Source: Clostridiales bacterium Firm_10 (GTDB taxonomy: Bacteria > Bacillota > Clostridia > Christensenellales > Aristaeellaceae). From it: a DNA stretch of 64,000 bases. The stretch covers positions 62,001 to 126,000 of the forward strand of contig LVAP01000007.1 of assembly GCA_001603025.1 (NCBI GenBank), written 5' to 3'. Positions 51,186-59,170 of the stretch are shown one piece after another (position 1 is the stretch's first letter; each line of letters opens with the position of its first letter). Below the pieces are notes generated by a model. That model did no database searches, had not been told where the DNA came from, and saw nothing but the letters and a program-made list of their open reading frames with translations. Position numbers and translations under genes: made by a program.

Positions 51186-51216
51186 ATTGTAATGCCTGCC
51201 ACAGTGAGAGAGTCAA
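51186..51216 (-). promoter_or_regulatory. 19-bp-spacer promoter before the MerR gene
   Basis: On the minus strand TTGACT (51211-51216) and TACAAT (51186-51191) are 19 bases apart. MerR regulators activate by untwisting such over-spaced promoters, which suggests autoregulation. Confidence 0.65.
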
Positions 51217-51266
51217 GCGTTTTTTGCCGGCCATCAGTTTATTATGTCCGTTCCCCCATTCACGTC

Positions 51267-53564
51267 TTACTCTTCCGTCTTCAGCGCCGCGACCATATCG
51301 ATATGCCGGTTCTTCCTCGCCACCATCAATCCCACGACGAACGACACGCCGAAGGTCAGCAGGACGCTGACCAGCCAGGTGGCAGGGCCCAGCGCCAGCT
51401 TCAACTCATATTCGGAAGCCAGCGCTGTCAGCAGGTATTGCAGCACGCCCACGCCCGCAGGGGCCCCGACCAGGATGCCGAGCACCGTCAGCCACAGGTT
51501 CTGGCTGATCAGCAGCCGCCCGATCCGGCCGTCCTTAAAGCCCACCACCTTCAGCGTGGCCATCTCCCGGTATCGCTCTGTGTAGCTCATCACGCCCAGG
51601 TTATAGAGAACCACGATGCCCAGGATCACCGCCGCCAGCACCAGCAGCCAGATCATCTTGTTCATCAGATCCATGAAGGTATCGAAGGAGTCCATGATGG
51701 ACTGCTTGCTCTGTTTGTTCAGGATGTGCTCATCCTCCGGGATGTCGGCTTTGTCAGTGAAAACGGAAGAGACCGCATAGGGAATGCCTGTTTGATCGGC
51801 GAAGCTGTCGGTCATGAAGACACCCTCCACCATGGAATCCAGCACGCCCGCCACGGGAACGGCGTAGTGCTCGTCGCTGTCATAGGGCGAGAAGGACAGC
51901 GTATCCCCGGCCTTCAAATGATGATCCCGCGCGATCCGGGCGCAGATGTACGCGCCGTCGTCGGTGAGCGGAACGATTTTCATATCGGTATCGGCAAAAC
52001 GAACCTTGTCCCGGGTGATCGAATAGATCTCCAGTGAATAGCCCTTGTCACCGATCTGGATGGCCCGGGAAGCCGCCCAGTCGCCGTCCAGTCGCTCCGC
52101 CAAGGCCTTTCCCTCATCCAGCGTCATGCTGTCCGCGTCCAGGTTGACCCGCGTGGTGTAGTTGATAGCCTTTTCATAGAACACATCCAGGAAGGCGTCC
52201 ATGGTGTCCTTCATGCCCAGGCCGCCCACCAGCAGCACCATGCAGCCCACGATGCCGAACAGCGTCATCAGGCTCCGGGCCTTGTGGCGCACGCAGTCCC
52301 GCAGGTTCCATTTGGTGCCGAAGCTCAGCGCCTTGAACCGCTTCGTCTCCTCAAGCCGGAGGTGCTTCATGCGGCCGGGCGTATAGGGCCGCAGGGCGTC
52401 GGCCGCCGTGCCGGAGAGCATCCTGCGCACGGATAGGAAGCCGATCAGCATCAGGAAGGCGTTGATCCCGACCAGCACGTACCAGGTAAACCGCGGCGCG
52501 TGAAGCGTCCAGGAGGGCATGTCGATGTATGTGGCCATGGCGCCATTTGGGTTCATGATAAACCAGCCCAGCCAGTAGCCGACGCCCACGCCCAGCAGCG
52601 TGCCCATGAGGCCGATGATCAGCGCATAGGCAGAGTAATGAACCAGGATGCGCCAGTCCTTGAAGCCAAGGGCCTTGAAGGTGCCGATCTGGGTCTTCTC
52701 GCTGGCGGTGATGCGGTGCATGGTGGTCACCATGGTGAGGATAGCGATGGCCAGGAACAGCACCGGCAGGATGGAGGCCATGGTCTTTCCCTCGTTCACC
52801 TCGCCCTGCGCCTCAGACCAGGAGACGGTTTCATTCTTGGAGAGGATCAGCCGGGTGCTGCCCAGCGCCTCGTCCGCCCGTTCCACAAAGGCGGCCTTGT
52901 CCAGCGGGGATTTTACGTTGATCTGATGGTACATGGAGCCGATGAGCGCCTTGTACAGCGCGGGAACGACCCGATCCAGCATGGCCGGGGATATGTAGAC
53001 ATAGCCGTAGGAGGAATAATCCGGCATCATCTGGGTGGAATCCGGCAGGCAGATCAGGTATTCGCTGGATTTGACCAGGCCCCTGACCGTTCCCTCCACC
53101 GTGATGGACTGATAGGTCAGCGTCAGCGGATCGCCCAGTGCGATCCCATTGGCCGCAGCGTAGGAATCCGAAAGCCAGAAGCCGTCGGGATCGTTTTCGT
53201 CATAGGGGGCTCCCGACATGAGCAGCACGCCGGATACGTTCATGTTCTCGCTGACTGTGAGGGCCAGCGTATCCGTATCGTCCTTCACCGCCACGTTCAG
53301 GGAAAGGAAGCGGGTGGCGTCCTCCACGCCGGGGATGCCCTTCACGGCCTGCAAATCCTTCTCGCTGAACCCTTTGTCGGAATAGACGCGGAAATCGGCG
53401 AATCCGGTGGCGTCGTAGATTTCCTTCGTGTTCATTTCCAGCGAATACCACTCCACGTTGAAGCCCAGGAACACGCCCACGCCCAGTGCCACCATGATCA
53501 CCATGGAGATGAACTGGGCCCTGTATTGCCAAAGCGTTCGGAACAGTTTTTTCAGCAGCATCAC
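51267..53564 (-). CDS. ABC transporter permease, FtsX type with two FtsX domains
   Basis: This 765-residue protein has about eight membrane segments. The first is near residue 20, followed by a large extracytoplasmic domain (about 45-255). Three segments come next (about 260-385), then another segment (about 430-450), a second extracytoplasmic domain, and three last segments. Each set ends with an FtsX motif (MHRITASEKTQIGTFKALGF; MSYTERYREMATLKVVGF). The architecture is the duplicated MacB/LolCDE-like permease used to export peptides or lipids or to mediate envelope stress. It overlaps the ATPase stop by 4 bases. Confidence 0.88.
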   Translation of the reverse strand: MMLLKKLFRTLWQYRAQFISMVIMVALGVGVFLGFNVEWYSLEMNTKEIYDATGFADFRVYSDKGFSEKDLQAVKGIPGVEDATRFLSLNVAVKDDTDTLALTVSENMNVSGVLLMSGAPYDENDPDGFWLSDSYAAANGIALGDPLTLTYQSITVEGTVRGLVKSSEYLICLPDSTQMMPDYSSYGYVYISPAMLDRVVPALYKALIGSMYHQINVKSPLDKAAFVERADEALGSTRLILSKNETVSWSEAQGEVNEGKTMASILPVLFLAIAILTMVTTMHRITASEKTQIGTFKALGFKDWRILVHYSAYALIIGLMGTLLGVGVGYWLGWFIMNPNGAMATYIDMPSWTLHAPRFTWYVLVGINAFLMLIGFLSVRRMLSGTAADALRPYTPGRMKHLRLEETKRFKALSFGTKWNLRDCVRHKARSLMTLFGIVGCMVLLVGGLGMKDTMDAFLDVFYEKAINYTTRVNLDADSMTLDEGKALAERLDGDWAASRAIQIGDKGYSLEIYSITRDKVRFADTDMKIVPLTDDGAYICARIARDHHLKAGDTLSFSPYDSDEHYAVPVAGVLDSMVEGVFMTDSFADQTGIPYAVSSVFTDKADIPEDEHILNKQSKQSIMDSFDTFMDLMNKMIWLLVLAAVILGIVVLYNLGVMSYTERYREMATLKVVGFKDGRIGRLLISQNLWLTVLGILVGAPAGVGVLQYLLTALASEYELKLALGPATWLVSVLLTFGVSFVVGLMVARKNRHIDMVAALKTEE

Positions 53565-54262
53565 CAGTCCACCTCTTCCGCAGACAGGGGATGATCCTGA
53601 TCCTCGCAGGCCTCGATCCGCCCGTTCTTCACCCGGATCACCACGTCCGCCATCTTCGCGATGTTCTGGTTATGGGTCACGATGATGATGGTTTTGCCCA
53701 TGTCCCGCGCCATTGACAGCAGGAGTTTCAGCACCATTACACCGGTCCGGGAATCCAGCGCGCCGGTGGGTTCATCACACAGCAGGATGTGCGGGTTCTT
53801 GGCCAGTGCCCGGGCGATGGACACGCGCTGCTGCTCCCCGCCGGACAATTCCGAAGGAAATTGATGGATGTGATCCGAAAGTCCAACCGCTTTCAGCATG
53901 TCGTGGCTGCCGAGGGGATTGGGCGCGATTTCCTTCACCAGCGCCACGTTTTCAATCACGGTCAGGGTGGGAATCAGGTTGTAGCTCTGGAACACGAAGC
54001 CCACGGAAGCCGCCCGGTAATCCGCCAGTTCGTTGGGCGTCAGGGTGGAGATGTCCTTTCCGCCCACCAGGATGGTCCCTTCCGTGGGGCTGTCCAGCCC
54101 GCCCAGCATATTCAAAAGGGTGCTTTTCCCCGCGCCGCTGGGCCCCAGGATCACGATGAATTTTCCCTCCTCCAGGCTCAGGTTCACATGGTCCAGCGCC
54201 CGCTGCTCGTGTTCTCCATTCCGGTAAACCTTGGATACATCCTTGAATTCCACAATGGCCAT
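53561..54262 (-). CDS. ABC transporter ATP-binding protein (MacB/LolD-type)
   Basis: This 233-residue ATPase has Walker A GPSGAGKST, Q-loop FVFQSYNLIP, the signature LSGGEQQRVSIARAL, Walker B ILLCDEPTGALD and the H-loop IIIVTHN. It pairs with the two-FtsX permease that follows. The ATG at 54262 is 10 bases after GAGGG. It is 63 bases after the DtxR-type gene, so it is probably in the regulator operon. Confidence 0.9.
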   Translation of the reverse strand: MAIVEFKDVSKVYRNGEHEQRALDHVNLSLEEGKFIVILGPSGAGKSTLLNMLGGLDSPTEGTILVGGKDISTLTPNELADYRAASVGFVFQSYNLIPTLTVIENVALVKEIAPNPLGSHDMLKAVGLSDHIHQFPSELSGGEQQRVSIARALAKNPHILLCDEPTGALDSRTGVMVLKLLLSMARDMGKTIIIVTHNQNIAKMADVVIRVKNGRIEACEDQDHPLSAEEVDW

Positions 54263-54325
54263 GATGCTTCTGCCCTCTTTCTTATTATTCTGCAAATGCC
54301 TTGAAAACAAAGTATGCCATGTTTT

Positions 54326-54700
54326 TCACGGTTCCGTTCCCGTCAAATCGGCCTTCATGGCTTTGAACGCCTCATAGGAGGTTTCGCTCATTTCCCAGCT
54401 GAAGGAGATGGCGTCGCGCAGCGCCTGAGACGACTCAACGCCCGCGCTGGTCAGCCACTGCTGAAAAAACATGACCCGTTTGTTCAGCCGCTCAGCCCGC
54501 GCCTTGCTCAAATCCGTCAACACCAAATTGCCGTCTTCTTCGACGACAATCAGCCCCCGCTCCCGCAGCAGCCGGACGGCCGTGCTGACGGACGCCTTGG
54601 AAATGCCCAGATAATGCGCCACATCCACCGATCGAACGCACATATACCGATCGTGCAGCGTCCTTATCGTATATAAATACCGATCCAGCGACTGACTCAT
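54326..54700 (-). CDS. DtxR-family metal-dependent regulator
   Basis: This 124-residue protein has the DtxR/MntR winged HTH (SLDRYLYTIRTLHDRYMCVRS, VAHYLGISKASVSTAVRLLRERGLI) and the metal-binding dimerisation helices, but no C-terminal SH3-like domain. It would bind Fe or Mn and repress. Its ATG overlaps the AraC gene stop (ATGA). The TTAG-N6-CTAA dyads near the metal genes are of the DtxR-type and are its likely sites. Confidence 0.85.
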   Translation of the reverse strand: MSQSLDRYLYTIRTLHDRYMCVRSVDVAHYLGISKASVSTAVRLLRERGLIVVEEDGNLVLTDLSKARAERLNKRVMFFQQWLTSAGVESSQALRDAISFSWEMSETSYEAFKAMKADLTGTEP

Positions 54701-55137
54701 AGCGGCTCCTTCCTCTCGCCTGAAAGCCTGCTCCTCATGCGGTATTCGGTAGGCGTGCAGCCTTCCAGCTTGTTGAAAACATGCGCAAAATGGGAGGAGG
54801 AAACAAAGCCGGTTATCTCCCCGATCTCGGATATGCTCCGATCCGAGCCGGCCAGGAGTTCTTTGGCCTTCGCACAGCGAACGCAGTGATGATAGGAAAG
54901 CGGCGTACATCCGGTGTGCCGCTTAAAGGCGCGCAGCAGATAACTCCCATTCACGAACAGCGCGCCGGCCATCGTCTGGAGAGAAAACTTCTCCGCGCTG
55001 TGCGCTTCGATATAGGCCATGGCGGCCCGCGCCAGCGCCTCGCCGCCGGTTTCCCGTTCGGACGGCGAAGCCCTCCCCGATATGTTCTTCAAATCAAGGC
55101 CCCCTCCCGATTTGCATCCTCTCAGAGAATTAGCCAT
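54697..55137 (-). CDS. AraC-family HTH regulator
   Basis: This protein of up to 146 residues is mainly the C-terminal AraC DNA-binding domain (FSLQTMAGALFVNGSYLLRAFKRHTG; SISEIGEITGFVSSSHFAHVF) with little N-terminal sensor. ATG 55137 has no ribosome site and overlaps a metal-type dyad; TTG at L16 has a strong GGGAGGGG and could be the real start. It is translationally coupled to the DtxR-type gene. Confidence 0.8.
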   Translation of the reverse strand: MANSLRGCKSGGGLDLKNISGRASPSERETGGEALARAAMAYIEAHSAEKFSLQTMAGALFVNGSYLLRAFKRHTGCTPLSYHHCVRCAKAKELLAGSDRSISEIGEITGFVSSSHFAHVFNKLEGCTPTEYRMRSRLSGERKEPL

Positions 55138-55143
55138 ATCTAA
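55130..55143. promoter_or_regulatory. DtxR-type dyad at the AraC gene start
   Basis: TTAGCCATATCTAA fits TTAG-N6-CTAA and covers the ATG at 55137. Confidence 0.6.
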
Positions 55144-55154
55144 CCGCGCTCATA

Positions 55155-55168
55155 TTAGCATAATCTAA
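55155..55168. promoter_or_regulatory. DtxR-type dyad upstream of the AraC gene
   Basis: TTAGCATAATCTAA fits TTAG-N6-CTAA. It lies in the AT-rich part that should hold the AraC-DtxR promoter. Confidence 0.65.
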
Positions 55169-55262
55169 CTCATTTTTCTACCTATTTTCGTAAAAAGTCA
55201 ATTTCAGACAATTAGATATGACAAACTGGTCAATATCAGGATAGCGGGGCAGGCCGCCGTTG

Positions 55263-55271
55263 TGCTATCAT
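55263..55271 (+). promoter_or_regulatory. Extended -10 promoter of the iron-uptake operon
   Basis: TGC-TATCAT (55263-55271) with a poor -35 fits an extended -10 promoter. The dyad at 55282 would overlap the start of transcription. The rest of 55144-55355 shows no gene. Confidence 0.45.
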
Positions 55272-55281
55272 ATCAAGTGGG

Positions 55282-55295
55282 TTAGAAAATACTAA
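55282..55295. promoter_or_regulatory. DtxR-type dyad upstream of the FTR1 gene
   Basis: TTAGAAAATACTAA (within GTTAG-N6-CTAAC) fits TTAG-N6-CTAA, at about +4 to +18 of the predicted transcript, a repressor position. Confidence 0.7.
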
Positions 55296-55355
55296 CGCAA
55301 TGCGTCGCAGCCTTCTGCATTTGCCGGGAGGATGCAGGGGAAAGGAAGACTCATC

Positions 55356-57113
55356 ATGAAAAGAGGAAGGTTCGCCTGCCGCCTGCTGTGCGGCCTGATG
55401 ATATGGATCACTCTGGCGCTGTCGCTTAACGGCCTGGCGGAGGAAGCGGCCTCCACCCGCTGGGCGGACGCGGCGGATGAAATCGATAAATTCCTGGACG
55501 CGGCCTTTGAAGCCTATCTGGACGGCGATCCGGATGCCGCCTACAGCAATGTGAGCAACGCCTATTTCCGGGTGTATGAGACAACCGGGTTCGAGCGTCA
55601 GACCATGAGCTACATTTCAGGCAACCGCAAGAACGCCGTGGAGATGCAGTTCTCGGCCTGCAAGGCGGCTGTCAAAAAGGAAAACGAGACTCTGGACACC
55701 AAAATCGCCGTGCGCAGTGCCCTTCAAAAGCTCAAGGCCATGATCCGCGAGGACGGCAACAAGCTGGCCGCCATGCAGGACGGCGTACAGAGCGAGACAA
55801 AATACTACCTGCGGGGTGAGCTGGTTTCTTCCGATCCCTACGCCGATTTCAGCGCCGATCCCAACGCGGCCGCAAAATACGAAAACTGGTATGAGGCCGC
55901 GACGCTGGTGAAGGAGCTGCTGGATACCGCCTACATGGGGTATCTGGACAAGGACTTCGAAGCGGCGGCGGATAACCTGAACACCGCCTATTACTCGGTA
56001 TACGAGGAATCCGGACTCGACCACGCCATCTATGCCGATCTCTCCCTGAAAGACCGGCAGGCTATGGAGAAGCACTTCACCAATCTTCGTTCTCTGGTCT
56101 CCTCCGGAGAAGAAAAGTATCAGAAGAACAAATTCCGCACCTCCACTGACGCGGCCAAGAACGCGATTCTGAAATACGCCAAAGCCATCGACGAGAAGAA
56201 CGAGGAAGCCAGGGCCGCGGCCGCTGCAGAAGCCGCGGAGAAGGCCGCTGCGGAAGCGGAACAGACTGAAGCAAAGCAGAGCGACCCGAAGCTGCTCACC
56301 TTCCTGGGAGCTTTCGGCATCATCGTGCGCGAGGGCCTGGAGGCCATCCTGGTCATCGCCGCCATCATCGCCCATCTCATGAAGAGCGGCAACGGCAGGC
56401 GCCTGAAAAACGTATATCTCGGCGCAGCCGCCGGCGTGGCCGCCAGCTTCGTCGCCGCCGCCGTGCTGGCCTGGGCCAAGCGGGCGTTCGTAGGCGCGGG
56501 GCTGGCGCAGGAGGTCATCGAGGGCATCACCGCCCTGATCGCCGTGTGCGTGTTGTTCTACGTGAGCAACTGGATGATCTCCAAAGCGGAAGCCGCCTCC
56601 TGGAGCCGCTATATCGACGGCAAGGTGCAGTCCTCCGTGGAACAGGGCAGCGCCTTCGCCCTGGCCTTCACCGCCTTCCTCTCCGTATTCCGGGAAGGCG
56701 CGGAGGTGGTGCTGTTCTATCAGCCCATGCTCTCCGAGGGCAATCCCGGCATGGTGTGGGCCGGCTTCGCGACGGGCTGCGTGCTGCTGGTGTTCGTATA
56801 TCTGGCCATCACCAAGCTGTCCATCAAACTGCCCATCCGGGTGTTCTTCACCGCCACGTCGATCCTGATGGCCGTGATGTGCGTTTCCTTCCTGGGCAGC
56901 GGCATCAAGGAACTGGCCGAGGGCAACGTGTTCGACCTGGCCCTCCGCGTGCCCGGCATCCCGGAGAACGACGTGATCCAGATCTTCGGCGTGTACCCCT
57001 GGCTGGAGACGCTGGTGCCGCAGCTGATCCTCTCGATCATCCTGCTGGTCACCTTCCTGATCGCCCACTACCGCGGAAAGATGGACGCACTGAAGGCGAA
57101 ATACGCCAAATGA
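55356..57113 (+). CDS. FTR1-family iron permease with duplicated extracytoplasmic N-terminal domain
   Basis: This 585-residue protein has a signal peptide (1-28), an extracytoplasmic helical region (about 35-310) made of two similar repeats (about 43-110 and 184-250), a Glu/Ala/Lys-rich linker, and a seven-helix membrane domain. The iron-permease REXXE motifs are REGLE (325-329) and REGAE (446-450). It imports iron, probably Fe3+, with the P19 protein encoded next. AAAGGA precedes the ATG. Confidence 0.9.
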   Translation: MKRGRFACRLLCGLMIWITLALSLNGLAEEAASTRWADAADEIDKFLDAAFEAYLDGDPDAAYSNVSNAYFRVYETTGFERQTMSYISGNRKNAVEMQFSACKAAVKKENETLDTKIAVRSALQKLKAMIREDGNKLAAMQDGVQSETKYYLRGELVSSDPYADFSADPNAAAKYENWYEAATLVKELLDTAYMGYLDKDFEAAADNLNTAYYSVYEESGLDHAIYADLSLKDRQAMEKHFTNLRSLVSSGEEKYQKNKFRTSTDAAKNAILKYAKAIDEKNEEARAAAAAEAAEKAAAEAEQTEAKQSDPKLLTFLGAFGIIVREGLEAILVIAAIIAHLMKSGNGRRLKNVYLGAAAGVAASFVAAAVLAWAKRAFVGAGLAQEVIEGITALIAVCVLFYVSNWMISKAEAASWSRYIDGKVQSSVEQGSAFALAFTAFLSVFREGAEVVLFYQPMLSEGNPGMVWAGFATGCVLLVFVYLAITKLSIKLPIRVFFTATSILMAVMCVSFLGSGIKELAEGNVFDLALRVPGIPENDVIQIFGVYPWLETLVPQLILSIILLVTFLIAHYRGKMDALKAKYAK

Positions 57114-57195
57114 CCCCGATACCCCCGCGGCTCTGCCCCGCGCGGCGCCGCGACGGATATACAATCAATCATCATTTTCAAGGAGGATTATCACA

Positions 57196-57753
57196 ATGAA
57201 GAAGTTTCTTGCCCTGCTGCTGGCTGCCCTGACGATCATGAGCTTTTCCGCCTTTGGTCTTGCCGATGATACGGAAGCTGGCTTTGACGAGTACGAGCTG
57301 GGCGTCGAGGGCGAACAGGATGTCGATTTCATGACCATGAGCATGGTGTATTTCCAGCCCGTCGACATGGCCCCCGCCGAGAACGCCACGCCCAAGGAAG
57401 GATCCGACCTGCACATCGAAGTGGACCTGACCGCCAATGAGAATCCCTACGGCTTCCCGGTGGACGGCTGGGTGCCCTACCTGAGCATCGACTTCGTCAT
57501 CAAGGACCTGGACGGCAAGGAAGTGTATTCCGGCTCCATGATGCCCATGGCGGCCTCCGACGGCCCCCACTACGGCAACAACATCCCGCTGCCCGAAGGC
57601 GAGTACACCATCACCCTGTACATCAAGAGCCCCGCTGAGAACGGCTACCTGCTCCACGTAGACGCCGAGACCGGCGTCGAAGCCAAGGAAGGCTTCTGGG
57701 CCGAGCCGCTGACCGCCACCTGGACGGGCTGGAAGTTCGTCAAGGAATGGTAA
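57196..57753 (+). CDS. P19/Tp34-type periplasmic or surface iron-binding protein
   Basis: This 185-residue protein has a signal peptide (about 1-23) and the P19 beta-sandwich: GEEQ-like acidic start, FMTMSMVYFQPVDMAP, SDLHIEVDLTANENPYGFPVDGWVPYL with His 73, and SDGPHYGNNIPLPEGEYT with His 125. P19 binds Cu2+ and Fe and works with FTR1 in bacteria such as Campylobacter. AAGGAGG precedes the ATG. No lipobox is seen, so it may be secreted or wall-bound in this Gram-positive-type cell. Confidence 0.92.
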   Translation: MKKFLALLLAALTIMSFSAFGLADDTEAGFDEYELGVEGEQDVDFMTMSMVYFQPVDMAPAENATPKEGSDLHIEVDLTANENPYGFPVDGWVPYLSIDFVIKDLDGKEVYSGSMMPMAASDGPHYGNNIPLPEGEYTITLYIKSPAENGYLLHVDAETGVEAKEGFWAEPLTATWTGWKFVKEW

Positions 57754-57784
57754 TCCGCAAGGCCGACTGAATCAATCCCATTTT

Positions 57785-57823
57785 ATGCTGGCGCGTCATC
57801 CGCGGGGGAGGACGCGCCAGCAT
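57785..57823. other. Perfect 13-bp hairpin between the P19 and DUF2318 genes
   Basis: ATGCTGGCGCGTC (57785-57797) and GACGCGCCAGCAT (57811-57823) are perfect complements with a 13-base loop. There is no T tract on the + strand (GCGCGCG follows). It may stabilise the upstream mRNA or partially terminate, which could raise P19 over the membrane genes. Confidence 0.6.
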
Positions 57824-57862
57824 GCGCGCGTATACATACTCTGTTTGCCGGAGGTTTTCGCC

Positions 57863-59158
57863 GTGTTCAAATATCTCTGGATGGTGACGCAGGATCTGTT
57901 TCTCGCCGTCACCTTCGCCACGCTCATGCACGTCATGCTGGCCCGCCTGTTTGGCCGCAGGGGGCGGATGATCCACGGGATCGCCCTGAGCACGGGCGTT
58001 CTGGCCGCCGCAGCGCTGGCCATCGTCAAATTCAACTCCAAGCTCATCATTTCCAGCCATTGGAACCACTATATCTACGCCATAGTCATCGCGCTGACTG
58101 TCCTGATTCTGCCGCTTACCCTGCTGTTTGGCCGAAAGGAAAACAGGCCGATGAACGCGGGCGGCATTCTTCTGTGCGCCGCAGGCGCTCTGATGTCAGC
58201 CACACTGATTTTCTACGCCCTGCCCGGCGTGCTTCTGTATCCCTTCAGCTTCAACACCATGGGGCAGGGGTATCTGTCCTCCTATTACCTGGTGCGCCTG
58301 GCCGGGTGGCTGGGAGCGCTTGTCCTGCTGCTGATTTATGCGCGCCTGCTTGCCGGCTGCGCGTCTGATATAAAGCCCTTCGGCCTGGCGCCCCTCCTGC
58401 TGAACGCGGGCCTCCTGTCCTTCGCCGTGTACTGCTTCGGCCGCTTCTTCGTGCCCTGGGTGAATCGGGCCAAGTGGCTGAAATGGCCCGTGAAATACAC
58501 CGACGCGGCCTACGGCTGGATCGGAGACTGGATGATGTTCACCGCCAATCATTCCATGCTGTTCATCTGGATCGTCGCAGCGCTGGCCGCAGTGTTGGCC
58601 GCCGTCCTGTTCCGCCAGGGCACGGTCATTAAAGAACCCTACGACAATCCCGCCCGGCTGCGCAAGCTGAAGGCCCGCAACCGGCACTGGCGGCGCATGG
58701 CCGCGGGCGTGCTGGCGTGCCTGATCCTGTGCACGGTCATCATGACGACTGTAAAGGCCAACGATACAAAACAGGTGGAGCTTTCCGCCCCGGAGGCCTA
58801 CACGGTGGACAGGGACGCGGGCGTCATTCTGGTGAGCATGGAAAACGTGAGCGACGGGCACCTGCACCGCTTTGAATATAAGACTGAAAAGAACATCGAC
58901 GTACGCTGGATCGTTGTGAAAAAGCCGAATTCCGCCAGCTTCGGCGTGGGCCTGGACGCCTGCGAGGTGTGCGGCAACGCCGGCTACTTTGAGCGCAACG
59001 GGCAGATCATCTGTAAGCGCTGCGACGTGGTGATGAACATCAACACCATCGGCTTCAAGGGCGGCTGCAATCCCATTCCACTGGCCTACGAGGTGAAGGA
59101 CGGCAACCTGGTCTTCCGTCTGGAGGACATCGTCGCCGGGGAGAGAGAATTCAGATAA
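57863..59158 (+). CDS. DUF2318 membrane protein with Cys pairs
   Basis: This 431-residue protein has about eight transmembrane segments in its first 300 residues and a C-terminal extracytoplasmic DUF2318 domain. The Cys residues are C367 and C370 (DACEVCGNAGY), C384 and C387 (IICKRCDVVMNINTIG) and C402 (FKGGCNPIP). DUF2318 is predicted to bind a metal cluster or heme-like group and to pass electrons for iron reduction. It starts at GTG 57863, 8 bases after CGGAGG. It follows the P19 gene as in Campylobacter and E. coli iron loci. Confidence 0.88.
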   Translation: MFKYLWMVTQDLFLAVTFATLMHVMLARLFGRRGRMIHGIALSTGVLAAAALAIVKFNSKLIISSHWNHYIYAIVIALTVLILPLTLLFGRKENRPMNAGGILLCAAGALMSATLIFYALPGVLLYPFSFNTMGQGYLSSYYLVRLAGWLGALVLLLIYARLLAGCASDIKPFGLAPLLLNAGLLSFAVYCFGRFFVPWVNRAKWLKWPVKYTDAAYGWIGDWMMFTANHSMLFIWIVAALAAVLAAVLFRQGTVIKEPYDNPARLRKLKARNRHWRRMAAGVLACLILCTVIMTTVKANDTKQVELSAPEAYTVDRDAGVILVSMENVSDGHLHRFEYKTEKNIDVRWIVVKKPNSASFGVGLDACEVCGNAGYFERNGQIICKRCDVVMNINTIGFKGGCNPIPLAYEVKDGNLVFRLEDIVAGEREFR

Positions 59159-59170
59159 GGAGGACCGTTC

